A program made the position numbers and the translations under genes. The notes under the pieces were generated by a model. It was given only the letters and a program-made list of their open reading frames with translations. It did not search any database and was not told the origin of the DNA. Shown piece by piece: positions 8,951-17,630 of a stretch of 64,000 bases of DNA. How positions within the stretch are numbered: the stretch's first letter is position 1; the number at the start of each line of letters is the position of its first letter. This DNA is from Hoeflea phototrophica DFL-43 (GTDB taxonomy: Bacteria; Pseudomonadota; Alphaproteobacteria; Rhizobiales; Rhizobiaceae), in the NCBI RefSeq assembly GCF_000154705.2, contig NZ_CM002917.1, forward strand, positions 3,173,853 to 3,237,852, read 5' to 3'.

Positions 8951-10456
8951 TCAGACTGCCCGTTTCTCCACCATATAGGCCTCAAGCTTAGCGACCTGTG
9001 ATGCGTCAAGCCGAAGCCCCCGCTTGGTCCGCCGCCAAAGCACATCAGCGGCCTCCACCGCCCATTCCTGCGCGATCAGGTAATCCACCTCGGCCGCGTA
9101 GAGATCGTGGCCGAATTCCTGGCCCAGATCCTCAAGTGCCCTCGCCTGCCCGAGCAGAACCCGCGCCCGGCTGCCGTAATGGCGCATATAGCGCCGCGCC
9201 TGATTGGCCGCGAGGAACGGGTAGTCCTTTATCAAACGGTCGACCTCGGCATCAAAGTCATGCACTGCGAAATCGCCCCCCGGAAGGGCCGCACGATGGG
9301 TCCAGCACGCCGATTTCTTGCCAAGCCTGTCCTCGATCAGATCCAGCATGGATTCCGCCAGCCTGCGATAGGTTGTGATCTTGCCGCCAAAAATGTTGAT
9401 CAGCGGCGCGCCCTCTGCAGGGTCGGGTTTGAGAACATAGTCGCGCGTGGCTTCCTGCGCGGCACTCGCGCCGTCATCGTAAAGCGGACGGACACCGGAA
9501 TAGGTCCAGACAATCGAGGACCGCTCCACCGGCTTGGCGAAATATTCGCTCGCCGCAGCGCACAGATACTCGATCTCCGCGTCGGTGATCGCCACCTCCT
9601 TCGGGTCGCCTTTGTAATCCTGGTCGGTGGTGCCGATCAGGGTGAAGTCCTCTTCATAGGGCAGCGCGAAGATGATTCGGCCATCGGCATTCTGGAAAAT
9701 ATAGGCCCGGTCATGCGCATGCAGTTTCGGCACCACGATGTGGCTGCCCTGGACCAGCCGCACATTCTGCGCATCATTGCGGCCGACTACGCCGGTCAGG
9801 ATATGGTCGACCCAGGGGCCGCCGGCATTGACCATCAGCCGCGCATGAACCGTCTCGCGCGCACCGGTGGCGCGGTCCTCAACCGTGACCTCCCAGGTTC
9901 CATCCTTGCGCTCGGCGCTCACAACTTCCGTACGGGTGCGGATTTCTGCGCCGCGCTCGGCGGCATCACGGGCGTTCAGCACCACCAGACGCGCATCATT
10001 GACCCAGCAATCGGAATACTCGAAGCCCTTCGAAAACAGTGGTTTGAGCGGCTTGCCCATGGCCGAATCCTTAAGATCCACCGTGGTGGTGGCGGGCAGC
10101 AATTTGCGCTTGCCGATGTGATCATAAAGGAACAGCCCGAGCCGGAGCAGCCAAGCCGGCCGCAGCCCCTTGTGATGCGGCAGCACGAACCTCAGCGGCC
10201 AGATGATGTGCGGCGCATTGGCCAGCAGCACTTCACGCTCGCTCAAGGCCTCGCGCACCAGCCGGAACTCGTAATGTTCGAGATAGCGCAAACCGCCATG
10301 GATCAGCTTTGAGGACCAGGACGAGGTGCCTGATGCCAAATCATTCATCTCGGCGAGAAACACCGAGTAACCGCGCCCGACTGCGTCGCGCGCTATGCCA
10401 CAGCCGTTGATACCGCCACCAATGACGAAAACATCATAGAGTTTGGTCTCGGCCAT
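8951..10456 (-). CDS. glpD: Glycerol-3-phosphate dehydrogenase (FAD, aerobic)
   Basis: GlpD oxidises glycerol 3-phosphate to dihydroxyacetone phosphate and passes electrons to quinone at the inner membrane. The 501-residue protein opens with the FAD-binding Rossmann motif (VIGGGINGCGIARDA), followed by the family signature SSKLIHGGLRYLEHYEF and the downstream IGTTDQDY and GGKITTYRRLAE segments. The ATG at 10456 has GGAGAG seven bases upstream. It is the first gene of the glpD-glpK pair. AT-rich TTTCG-like repeats upstream could be a DeoR-type GlpR site. Confidence 0.95.
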   Translation of the reverse strand: MAETKLYDVFVIGGGINGCGIARDAVGRGYSVFLAEMNDLASGTSSWSSKLIHGGLRYLEHYEFRLVREALSEREVLLANAPHIIWPLRFVLPHHKGLRPAWLLRLGLFLYDHIGKRKLLPATTTVDLKDSAMGKPLKPLFSKGFEYSDCWVNDARLVVLNARDAAERGAEIRTRTEVVSAERKDGTWEVTVEDRATGARETVHARLMVNAGGPWVDHILTGVVGRNDAQNVRLVQGSHIVVPKLHAHDRAYIFQNADGRIIFALPYEEDFTLIGTTDQDYKGDPKEVAITDAEIEYLCAAASEYFAKPVERSSIVWTYSGVRPLYDDGASAAQEATRDYVLKPDPAEGAPLINIFGGKITTYRRLAESMLDLIEDRLGKKSACWTHRAALPGGDFAVHDFDAEVDRLIKDYPFLAANQARRYMRHYGSRARVLLGQARALEDLGQEFGHDLYAAEVDYLIAQEWAVEAADVLWRRTKRGLRLDASQVAKLEAYMVEKRAV

Positions 10457-10498
10457 CCATCTCTCCAGCCCTGCGGCGATCAGGTGTCACTCTCTAAA

Positions 10499-10536
10499 TC
10501 GAACCAAATACGAATGTCAAAAGAAAACAAACGAAA
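10499..10536. promoter_or_regulatory. Candidate GlpR-type operator upstream of glpD
   Basis: On the minus strand this stretch reads as repeated TTTCGTTTG-, TTTTC- and TTCGTATTT-like units, standing out from the GC-rich surroundings 43 bases before the glpD start. DeoR-family GlpR repressors bind tandem TTTCG-type repeats, so it may be an operator. No glpR gene lies in the window, and the match is only qualitative. Confidence 0.3.
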
Positions 10537-10590
10537 GCCCAACAGTCACCAAGAGCAGCAGGCCTCAAGACACGTTCAGCCGCCCCGGCC

Positions 10591-11547
10591 TCACAGCAGT
10601 GCCTCTGCGATTGCCAGCCAGATCCCGGTTGTCAGCGCGGCCAGCGCGGTTCCAATTGTCATCGAGGTTGACGCGAGCCGCTGCCCGGTGCCAAGCCTGC
10701 TGGCGATCAGCCAGGAATTGACACCGGCCGGCAGCGACGCGGCTGCCACGGCGATCTTCGCCTGAAACTCCGGTAGCCCGATCGCCAGCGCCATGCCGAG
10801 CGCCACTGCGGGCATCAGGAACAGCTTAAGCGAGACCAGTGACAGCGCCTGACGCACCTGGCCACGAATACCGTAGCCATACAGCGATACGCCCATGGCA
10901 AACAGCGCCACCGGGCCCGCGACCCCGGCCAGGCTGGCAATCACCCGATCCACCGGACCCGGAATTGCAAATCCCGTAAACCGCATCAGGCTCCCTCCAA
11001 GAATGCCGATGATCAGCGGGTTGGAGAACAGCTGCCGCAGGAAACCAGTCACAAGCGCAGAGACACTCTCCGCCTTGCCCGCCGCACCATCGCGCCTGAG
11101 CGCCCATTGGTAAAGGATGATCGACGCCGCCATCATGATCGGCAGATGGATCGTCACCAGCTGCGCCAGCACCACAAGCCCCGCTTCGCCATAAAGTCCG
11201 CTGATAAACGGAATGCCCAGAAGCACGAGATTGGAAAACGCCGCCGTCACCCCAGCCACAACGCCCGAGCGCGCATCACGGCCAAACCCTTTTCGGATTG
11301 TCAGATGCGCCATTGTCCAGGTGACCAGCACGGCGGTGAAATAGGTCAGCCAAAGCGCCCAGGGCGCGCCGTGATCAAAGCTTGCTGTGGCAATGGTGCG
11401 AAACAGCAAAAGCGGCACCGCGATCGTGAACACGAAATCCGACAACCCGTCGCCGGTCTCGCTCCTGATCAGCCGCACCCATGCAGCCCCAAAGCCGATG
11501 GCAATCAACGCAAAGACGACCAGGATGGTTTCAACAAAGGCGGGCAT
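10591..11547 (-). CDS. AEC-family transporter (auxin efflux carrier/malonate permease type)
   Basis: A 318-residue inner-membrane protein with about ten hydrophobic segments, arranged as two five-helix halves. The N-terminal ETILVVFALIAIGFGAAW helix and the C-terminal LPAGVNSWLIASRLG region are typical of the AEC family (Mem_trans domain), which exports or takes up organic anions such as malonate or malate. The substrate here is unknown. I chose the ATG at 11547, where the family similarity begins; the open frame extends to 11703 and into a repeat element but encodes Arg/Gly-rich nonsense there. It lies downstream of neither glp gene in one transcript with certainty. Confidence 0.82.
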   Translation of the reverse strand: MPAFVETILVVFALIAIGFGAAWVRLIRSETGDGLSDFVFTIAVPLLLFRTIATASFDHGAPWALWLTYFTAVLVTWTMAHLTIRKGFGRDARSGVVAGVTAAFSNLVLLGIPFISGLYGEAGLVVLAQLVTIHLPIMMAASIILYQWALRRDGAAGKAESVSALVTGFLRQLFSNPLIIGILGGSLMRFTGFAIPGPVDRVIASLAGVAGPVALFAMGVSLYGYGIRGQVRQALSLVSLKLFLMPAVALGMALAIGLPEFQAKIAVAAASLPAGVNSWLIASRLGTGQRLASTSMTIGTALAALTTGIWLAIAEALL

Positions 11548-11680
11548 GGGCGGGAGACTCAGAAGGGTGGCGAGACCTTGTTCATAGACCCTCCGGGCTT
11601 GCGCGCAAAGCGCCGGGGTCAATTGGCGCGGGGCGCGGGACCGGTGCTGGCCGCGCGGTCCGTGCCAGCAGCGGCCCAAA

Positions 11681-11716
11681 GCCCCTCCCCAACCCCTCCC
11701 CACAGGTGGGAGGGGC
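11681..11716 (+). repeat. 36-bp palindromic repeat, left copy
   Basis: The copy begins GCCCCTCCCCAACCCCTCCC and ends with a GGGAGGGGC arm that folds back on it. It is the exact reverse complement of bases 11803-11838, with 86 bases between. Closely related copies lie in cobN at 52473 and 52566. Such elements are dispersed in rhizobial genomes, and when translated give PSPLWGG-like strings. Confidence 0.9.
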
Positions 11717-11802
11717 TAGTTGTGCGGCTCGTTCCGATTCAAGACAGGGAAGTCCCGTGTCGTTGAGAGCGGTGAGACACAAAGACAGGTGCAGCCGGGT
11801 AG

Positions 11803-11838
11803 GCCCCTCCCACCTGTGGGGAGGGGTTGGGGAGGGGC
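11803..11838 (-). repeat. 36-bp palindromic repeat, right copy (inverted)
   Basis: This is a perfect 36-of-36 inverted match to 11681-11716. The pair could form a large cruciform or a hairpin in a transcript. The 86-base spacer is unrelated to the flanks and has no open frame worth calling. Confidence 0.9.
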
Positions 11839-11984
11839 ATTTGTTGGCATTGAGTACGCGCTCCCTCCATGTGGCGATGCTGCATTTCGCCCCTGCCCCG
11901 CGCCGCACAAACCCCATCCCCGCTTGAAGCCGGACCCCATTGCCTTTAGAGATTTCCGGCCATTCACATACGGAAACCCCAGCC

Positions 11985-13097
11985 ATGACAGCCTTCCCCC
12001 GTTTCACCGCCCTTGCAGAATCGCTGCCGCCCACCGTGCCGTTTGTCGGGCCTGAGACCCAGGAACGGGCCCGGGGCGAGGTGTTTGACGCGCGGCTCGG
12101 CGCCAATGAAAGCGGCTTTGGCCCGTCGCCATCGGTGATTGCGGCGATTGCCCGCGAGGCGCCGTTGAGCTGGCGCTATGGCGATCCGGAAAACCACGAT
12201 CTGCGGATGGCGCTTGGTGCCCATCTGGAGCTTTCACCGGAGTGTTTGGTGGTCGGTGAAGGCATTGACGGGCTGCTGGGATTGCTGGCGCGGCTGATCG
12301 TCGAACCGGGAACGCCGGTTATCACCTCTCTCGGCGCCTATCCCACCTTTAATTTCCATGTCGCGGGCTTTGGCGGCAAGCTGGTCACCGTGCCATATCG
12401 CGATGACCGGGAGGATCTTGACGGGCTGCTTGATGCGGTCATGCGCGAAAACGCGGCGATCGTCTATCTCTCCAACCCCGACAACCCGATGGGCACCTGG
12501 CACCCGGCCACTGACATCGTGGCTTTCGCAAAGAGCCTGCCCGAAACCACCATGCTGGTGCTCGACGAGGCCTATGGCGAAACCGCCCCGGCGGGCGCCA
12601 TCCCCGCGATCGACGCCCTCTCGTCCATGCCCAATGTGCTGCGCTTCCGCACCTTCTCGAAAGCCTATGGGCTGGCCGGGCAACGGGTGGGATACGTGTT
12701 TGGCGAGGCGGAAACCGTCTCGCGGTTTCATCGGGTGCGCAATCATTTCGGCGTCAACCGGCTTGGCCAGGCGGCAAGCCTTGCAGCGCTTGAGGATCAG
12801 GCCTGGCTCCAATCCGTCATCGCCAGGGTTGCAGCCGCGCGCGACCGGATCGCTGACATCGCCCGCGCCAACGGCCTGGCGCCGATTGCCTCGGCCACCA
12901 ATTTCGTCACCATGGATTGCGGCGGCGACGGCGCCCGCGCCAAGGCCATTCTTGACGGCCTGGTCAGCCGCGGTGTGTTCATCCGCATGCCCGGCGTCGC
13001 CCCGCTCAACCGCTGCATCCGGGTCTCGGCAGCCCCCGAAGCGGAATTGGCCATCTTCGAGCAGCGCCTGCCCGACGTGCTGGCGGCGCTCATGTAG
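11985..13097 (+). CDS. PLP-dependent aminotransferase, histidinol-phosphate aminotransferase-like
   Basis: A 370-residue fold-type I aminotransferase of class I/II. The PLP lysine is in TFSKAYGLAGQRVGY near residue 226. The aspartate that binds the pyridine nitrogen is in LVLDEAYGE, and NPDNPMGTWHP carries the substrate and cofactor contacts. A RLGANESGFGPSP stretch near residue 40 is typical of HisC. Rhizobia usually carry more than one HisC-like gene, so this copy may transaminate histidinol phosphate or aromatic amino acids. The ATG at 11985 was chosen because similarity starts there. No his genes are adjacent. Confidence 0.83.
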   Translation: MTAFPRFTALAESLPPTVPFVGPETQERARGEVFDARLGANESGFGPSPSVIAAIAREAPLSWRYGDPENHDLRMALGAHLELSPECLVVGEGIDGLLGLLARLIVEPGTPVITSLGAYPTFNFHVAGFGGKLVTVPYRDDREDLDGLLDAVMRENAAIVYLSNPDNPMGTWHPATDIVAFAKSLPETTMLVLDEAYGETAPAGAIPAIDALSSMPNVLRFRTFSKAYGLAGQRVGYVFGEAETVSRFHRVRNHFGVNRLGQAASLAALEDQAWLQSVIARVAAARDRIADIARANGLAPIASATNFVTMDCGGDGARAKAILDGLVSRGVFIRMPGVAPLNRCIRVSAAPEAELAIFEQRLPDVLAALM

Positions 13098-13110
13098 AAT
13101 TGGAAGAAAG

Positions 13111-13148
13111 AAGGCCGCAGCCAACCCGTTCCGGTCAGTTGCGGCCTT
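13111..13148 (+). terminator. Possible terminator after the hisC-like gene
   Basis: The arms AAGGCCGCA and TGCGGCCTT pair perfectly across a 20-base loop, 13 bases after the stop codon. No T-run follows, so it may only be an RNA hairpin. Confidence 0.35.
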
Positions 13149-13256
13149 CGCAGAAAGCCTCTCCATTATATTCGGAGTTTCGGCCCCCGCCCCGTTCCCC
13201 TCGAGGCAATTCAATCTGGGTTCGGCTCTGCCGTCGACACGGCGTCCGAGACCGCA

Positions 13257-13523
13257 TCAGTGCATGGTCATCCATTCGCGGGCGGCGCGAAGAGCCGCGG
13301 CGAGTTCGGGCTTGCTCATGCTTTCAGCCAGTTCGGCACGCAAAGTTGCGGCGCGGTCCGAGCCCTTGATGGCTGCGATGTTGAGCCATTTGTGTGCGGC
13401 GATGAAGTCGACCTCGCAGTCGCGTCCGGTCGCATACATCAGCCCCATTTCGCAAAAGACGTCAGCCTTGGCTTCACCGCCGATGCTGGCCTGATCCTGA
13501 TCGTGAATTTCATAACGTGCCAT
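13257..13523 (-). CDS. Small Sel1-repeat-like protein
   Basis: An 88-residue soluble protein. The segment GLMYATGRDCEVDFIAAHKWLNIAAIKGSDRAA has the helix-turn-helix spacing and A-x-KW-L-A-A pattern of one Sel1-like (TPR-related) repeat. Such short single-repeat proteins are conserved in Hyphomicrobiales without a known role. The ATG at 13523 is preceded by GGGGA. A single repeat suggests protein-protein contact rather than catalysis. Confidence 0.72.
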   Translation of the reverse strand: MARYEIHDQDQASIGGEAKADVFCEMGLMYATGRDCEVDFIAAHKWLNIAAIKGSDRAATLRAELAESMSKPELAAALRAAREWMTMH

Positions 13524-13995
13524 TTTACCAGTCCCCGTAAAAAGTTCGATTTCGTTGTCCCTGTCAGCTCTTGAGGAGCCATCTTCTTCATGCTTACGTC
13601 CGGTTTGGCCCGGCGCCTTGTTGTTGAGTTGGAGTGTGGGGGTATCGGCTGAAAGCTACGTTAAACGGCATGCTTAAGAGGAACCGAACAAAGTTCAAAC
13701 GCTTGGTAAATTTGCAATTTTGTTAAACATCAAAGCCGTTGCGAATCCGCCGAAGCTGTCAAATCGGCCGTTTGAGGGCACGCGAAAAAAGTTACGGACG
13801 GCTAACCAAAGATCCATCGCATTTTCTGAAAATCTTTCCGGACAGCGGAAATTGCATGTCATTTGGCATGGTTCGCGGTTCTCAAAACCATGGTTGCAAT
13901 GGTGTATTTCCCGCATTTCACCCAGTTTACCTTTACGTAGCTCTGAGTTAAGTAAGAAATTCGCCTGTGCGCAGGCGTCAACCTGGGAGGAAACC
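13524..13995. other. Intergenic region upstream of the DUF2147 gene
   Basis: I see no gene in these 472 bases. The stretch is more AT-rich than its surroundings and includes an imperfect inverted repeat CGCCTGTGCGCAGGCG at about 13962-13977, just before the ribosome site of the next gene. Promoters for both divergent neighbours should lie here. Confidence 0.5.
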
Positions 13996-14334
13996 ATGAT
14001 CCGCAAACTGATCGCCGCCGGCGCGCTTGTCGCAGCCATGACGGCCCCCGCGCTCGCTGACCCGATTGTCGGCAACTGGAAAACCAAGAGCGGCGAGACC
14101 GCAGCCATCGCCGCCTGCGGCAGCGCCTTCTGCGTCAAGCTGCAGACAGGCGAATATGCCGGCAAGCAGATTGGCAAGATGAGCCCCGACGGCGGCAAAT
14201 ACTCGGGCACCATCACCGATCCATCCAAGGACAAGACCTATTCCGGCTCCGCCACGATCTCCGGCAACAGCCTGAAGATGCGCGGCTGCGTGCTCGGCGT
14301 TCTCTGCCGCTCGGAAAGCTGGGCCAAGATGTAA
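13996..14334 (+). CDS. DUF2147 family secreted protein
   Basis: A 112-residue periplasmic protein. Residues 1-21 form a clear signal peptide ending ALA. The mature part opens DPIVGNWKTKSGETAAI, and the C-terminal RGCVLGVLCRSESW carries paired cysteines; both features are typical of DUF2147, a lipocalin-like beta-barrel family of unknown function in alphaproteobacteria. GGGAGG five bases before the ATG decides the start. The longer open frame beginning at 13720 has no support. A strong terminator follows. Confidence 0.85.
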   Translation: MIRKLIAAGALVAAMTAPALADPIVGNWKTKSGETAAIAACGSAFCVKLQTGEYAGKQIGKMSPDGGKYSGTITDPSKDKTYSGSATISGNSLKMRGCVLGVLCRSESWAKM

Positions 14335-14383
14335 CCGCCCGACACCCGATCCGGCACCGGCTTCAAGGCCGGTCTGTCTCAAA

Positions 14384-14415
14384 CCCCGCACTGGCCTGCC
14401 AGTGCGGGGTTTTTT
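14384..14415 (+). terminator. Rho-independent terminator after the DUF2147 gene
   Basis: An 11-base-pair perfect GC-rich stem (CCCCGCACTGG with CCAGTGCGGGG) and a four-base loop are followed directly by six T residues. Confidence 0.92.
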
Positions 14416-14567
14416 GATGCAGCAGGCCCGTCACCGGACCGGGCGGGCCTGACCGGAGCAGACCAGTGCGCCCGGTTAACCTGTTTGAACCGAACATGAA
14501 CGGCCCCCTCAGCACTGGTTCAGCCAGCCGGTGCGATTATGCGCTCATCAACTGGGGAATGAGACGC

Positions 14568-14744
14568 ATGGCCACGATCGCAAGACGCTTCACAATCATC
14601 TGCCTGATCTTCGTGATCTTCGCCATGCTGATGGCCGCCGCCGTCGCCAATTCGGATCGCGACAGCCGCGCCTGGCGCGGCGGTCTGATCGACACCTGTG
14701 CGTTTCAAGCCACCACCCAGTGCCGGTTCAACCAACAATCCTGA
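14568..14744 (+). CDS. Small single-span membrane protein
   Basis: A 58-residue product that I do not recognise. After a basic start (MATIARRF) comes one hydrophobic segment of about 18 residues (FTIICLIFVIFAMLMAAAVA), then a short polar tail with two cysteines near the end. GGGG lies ten bases before the ATG at 14568; an ATG three codons earlier sits too close to it. A second tiny gene follows after 19 bases, so they may be cotranscribed. Confidence 0.5.
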   Translation: MATIARRFTIICLIFVIFAMLMAAAVANSDRDSRAWRGGLIDTCAFQATTQCRFNQQS

Positions 14745-14763
14745 CCTTCGAGGAAACTGTACC

Positions 14764-14934
14764 ATGCGTATTCGCACCCACCGCACACTCTCGACACTTC
14801 TGCGCATCGTCGCCTTCACGGCCTTTTTCGTCGGCCCGGTCGGAGCCTTCGCCTATGCCCAGACCGGCGACAAGGGGCCGGGTCTCTCAGGAGCCGGCTT
14901 TGTGCTTTACATGAGCATTCAACGCGGCCGCTGA
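14764..14934 (+). CDS. Small exported or membrane protein
   Basis: A 56-residue product with a basic N-terminus (MRIRTHRTLSTLLRI) and a hydrophobic stretch ending AYAQ, which could be a signal peptide or an anchor. GAGG about ten bases upstream of the ATG supports translation. No family is recognised. It lies directly after a similar-sized membrane protein gene and before amn. Confidence 0.5.
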   Translation: MRIRTHRTLSTLLRIVAFTAFFVGPVGAFAYAQTGDKGPGLSGAGFVLYMSIQRGR

Positions 14935-15028
14935 GAATGGCATGGCGAATGATTGGCGCCTTTTGTCCGAAACACCTTTCGCCGCTGCTCGTCTTTTCCT
15001 TGTCAAGATTTCTCGTATATGATGGTGC

Positions 15029-16528
15029 ATGGACCAACGAATCTCTTCACACACCGCCAACGGCTTCATTTCACCCGACCCGATCGCCCCGCAGGAATTT
15101 TCCGATGCGGCCGAAGCAGTCGCCGCACTTGAAGCCATTTATGAACGCAACACCCGCTTCCTGTGCGAGGCTTTCCAAAGCCTTGCGACAGACAAGCCAA
15201 AAGGCCGCTACCGCGCCTTCTACCCTCAGGTAGGGCTTTCCACGACCTCCTTCGGCATGGTCGATTCCCGCCTTTCCTACGGCCACGTGGTCTCGCCCGG
15301 GCATTACGCAACCACCATCACGCGGCCCTCACTGTTTCGAACCTACCTCAAGACCCAGCTCGAGCTGCTGCTGCGTAACCACGGCACACCCCTTACAGTG
15401 TCAGAATCGGACACCCCGATCCCGCTGCATTTCGCCTTTGGTGAAGGCGCCTATGTCGAGGCCGCCGTCGCCGACAAGCTCGACATGCCGCTGCGCGACC
15501 TGTTCGACACGCCCGATCTCGCCACCACCGATGATGAAATCGTCAATGGGCTTTACGAGCCAGGCCCGGGTGAACTCTTGCCGCTGGCCCCGTTCAAGGC
15601 GCAACGCGTCGACTATTCGCTGGCCCGGCTGTCGCATTACACCGCGACCGCGCCGGACCATTTCCAGAACTTCGTGCTGTTCACCAACTACCAGTTCTAC
15701 ATCGACGAGTTTTGCGACCATGCCCGCGCGCTGATGGCCGAAGGCAATTCCGAGTATGAGTTCTTTGTAGAGCCGGGCAACCTGATCACGCCATCGGGCC
15801 ATGGCAGCCCGACCGAGGGCCTGGCTCCGCCGCGATTGCCGCAGATGCCCGCCTATCACCTGAAGCGCAAGGATCATGGCGGCATCACCATGGTCAATAT
15901 CGGCGTCGGGCCCTCCAACGCAAAGACCATAACCGACCATGTTGCCGTGCTCAGGCCCCATGCCTGGCTGATGCTGGGCCATTGCGCGGGCCTGCGCAAT
16001 TCCCAGGCGCTGGGCGATTATGTGCTGGCCCACGCCTATGTGCGCGAGGACCACGTGCTTGATGACGACCTCCCCGCATGGGTGCCTATCCCGGCGCTGG
16101 CGGAAGTTCAGGTCGCAGTCCAGGACGCGGTCGCGGAAGTGACCGGGCTTGAAGGCTACGATCTCAAGCGGATCATGCGCACCGGCACGGTCGCCACCAT
16201 CGACAACCGCAACTGGGAACTCCGCGACCAGCGCGGCCCGGTGCAGCGGCTGTCGCAATCGCGCGCCATCGCGCTCGACATGGAATCGGCCACCATCGCT
16301 GCCAACGGCTTCCGCTTCCGCGTCCCCTACGGCACGCTGCTCTGCGTCTCCGACAAGCCGCTGCATGGTGAGTTGAAGCTGCCGGGCATGGCGTCAGCGT
16401 TTTACAAGACCCAGGTCAACCAGCATCTCAAGATCGGGTTGCTGGCGATGGAAAAGCTAGCCGCCATGCCGCCCGAACGCCTGCATTCGCGCAAACTCAG
16501 AAGCTTCTTCGAAACCGCGTTCCAGTAA
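15029..16528 (+). CDS. amn: AMP nucleosidase
   Basis: Amn hydrolyses AMP to adenine and ribose 5-phosphate, adjusting the cytoplasmic adenylate pool. The 499-residue length fits. The N-terminal half is the Amn-specific regulatory domain. The C-terminal half is a nucleoside phosphorylase-like fold, with GGITMVNIGVGPSNAKTITDH, LGHCAGLR and the ALDMESATIAANGFR segment that binds purine and ribose. No ribosome site is obvious, but the ATG at 15029 starts the conserved protein. It is probably transcribed alone. Confidence 0.94.
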   Translation: MDQRISSHTANGFISPDPIAPQEFSDAAEAVAALEAIYERNTRFLCEAFQSLATDKPKGRYRAFYPQVGLSTTSFGMVDSRLSYGHVVSPGHYATTITRPSLFRTYLKTQLELLLRNHGTPLTVSESDTPIPLHFAFGEGAYVEAAVADKLDMPLRDLFDTPDLATTDDEIVNGLYEPGPGELLPLAPFKAQRVDYSLARLSHYTATAPDHFQNFVLFTNYQFYIDEFCDHARALMAEGNSEYEFFVEPGNLITPSGHGSPTEGLAPPRLPQMPAYHLKRKDHGGITMVNIGVGPSNAKTITDHVAVLRPHAWLMLGHCAGLRNSQALGDYVLAHAYVREDHVLDDDLPAWVPIPALAEVQVAVQDAVAEVTGLEGYDLKRIMRTGTVATIDNRNWELRDQRGPVQRLSQSRAIALDMESATIAANGFRFRVPYGTLLCVSDKPLHGELKLPGMASAFYKTQVNQHLKIGLLAMEKLAAMPPERLHSRKLRSFFETAFQ

Positions 16529-16613
16529 AGCCCTTGGGGCGGCCCGTGGTGACGATTGTCCATGGGCCGCGGCAACGGGTTTCATCCGCACGACAGATGA
16601 CAGACCGAGCCAT

Positions 16614-17510
16614 ATGACCGACAAGCCGGATCTTCACACGCCCTATGACGGATCGGCGCCACCCTTTGCCATCGGCCTGGCCCGGCTTGATCCCGAGACC
16701 TGGCTCGACATCGACAGCAACCTTCCAAGCTACATCGCCGAAAAACACCGACTGACCCGCGAGCGCTACGAGGATGTCTTCGTGGCCGAGCCGGGCACCG
16801 AAGATGCCCAGCGCGAGGTCCATGACCTCATCCGCTCTCATCTCGGCGGCCGCTTCCCGTCAGCCGGACCCACCCCGCCCGGCACCGCGCTGACAGCGCC
16901 GGATGGCACACCGCTGCCCCTTCTGCATCAGGCGGCTCTCGGCGTTCAGGAAGACCTGGTGCTGATGCGCAAGGGCGAGACCGGATGGCTGCTGGCCGCT
17001 GCTTCCGTTTGCTTCCCCTCGTCGTGGAACCTTCGGGAGAAGTTCGGCCATCCGATGCACATTATACACGGGCCGGTCCCTGGCTTTGCCCAGGGCACCC
17101 GCAATGCCGGGCTGATCGAGCGCATGTTCGACAATCTGCGTGTCGACATGCCGGTGGTGCGCTGGAACTGGTCGGTCTATGGCGATGCGGAGCTGTTCCA
17201 TCAGCACGGCCACGAGAAAGGCGAAGGCCGCTTCGGTCCGGGCCCAATCGCCAGCAACGTCTATCTGCGGCTCGAGCGCCAGACCCTGCGCAAACTGCCC
17301 GAAAGCGGCGATATTGTCTTCACCATCCGGATCTACATCGATCCGCTGACCGTGCTCGAAACCCATCCCGAAGGCCCAAGACTGGCCTCAGCCATCGCAG
17401 ATCAGGTTAAGGCGCTGAGCCCCGCCGAACGCGCCTACAAGGGGCTGGCCACCGAACAGGAAAGGTTGCTCACGCGGCTGGCGAGGATTGGGGCAAGTGA
17501 GCCGGGTTGA
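16614..17510 (+). CDS. DUF3445 (heme-dependent oxidative N-demethylase-like) protein
   Basis: A 298-residue cytoplasmic protein of the DUF3445 family, some members of which are described as heme-dependent oxidative N-demethylases acting on amines. The family hallmarks visible are IGLARLDPETWLDID near the start, the central VCFPSSWNLREKFG, the HGPVPGF motif, and NWSVYGDAELFH. It follows amn by 85 bases on the same strand. The substrate is unknown. Confidence 0.8.
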   Translation: MTDKPDLHTPYDGSAPPFAIGLARLDPETWLDIDSNLPSYIAEKHRLTRERYEDVFVAEPGTEDAQREVHDLIRSHLGGRFPSAGPTPPGTALTAPDGTPLPLLHQAALGVQEDLVLMRKGETGWLLAAASVCFPSSWNLREKFGHPMHIIHGPVPGFAQGTRNAGLIERMFDNLRVDMPVVRWNWSVYGDAELFHQHGHEKGEGRFGPGPIASNVYLRLERQTLRKLPESGDIVFTIRIYIDPLTVLETHPEGPRLASAIADQVKALSPAERAYKGLATEQERLLTRLARIGASEPG

Positions 17511-17547
17511 AGGGGCATGCTGTCCGGAATCTGATCGCCATCCAGCC

Positions 17548-17581
17548 AATATATGCATTCAAGATAATATATGCATTCAAG
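17548..17581 (+). repeat. Two 16-bp direct repeats
   Basis: The unit AATATATGCATTCAAG occurs at 17548-17563 and 17566-17581, separated by two bases. The repeat lies between convergent genes and may be a replication slip. Only two units are present. Confidence 0.85.
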
Positions 17582-17589
17582 GTATGGAA

Positions 17590-17611
17590 GGGGCGCCGGA
17601 GAAGGCGCCCC
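17590..17611. terminator. Hairpin between convergent genes
   Basis: The arms GGGGCGCC and GGCGCCCC pair across a six-base loop between the stops of the DUF3445 and dehalogenase genes. There is no T-run on either strand, so termination activity is only possible. Confidence 0.4.
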
Positions 17612-17630
17612 ATTTAGCCGGGGCCCAGCC

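Larger units (their letters stand above)
11548..11984. other. Intergenic region between the AEC transporter and hisC-like gene
   Basis: This 437-base gap lies between divergently transcribed genes. It holds two inverted copies of a 36-base GC-rich repeat (see separate entries) and otherwise no open frame with credible codon use. Promoters of both flanking genes must lie here, but I see no clear -35/-10 pair. Confidence 0.6.

Noticed and set aside
9107..10312. 401-codon open frame on the plus strand
   Set aside because: It lies antisense to glpD, which has full family motifs. The frame is open only because of high GC in third codon positions.
17548..17581. Possible CRISPR-like repeat
   Set aside because: There are only two 16-base units with a two-base spacer and no cas genes.
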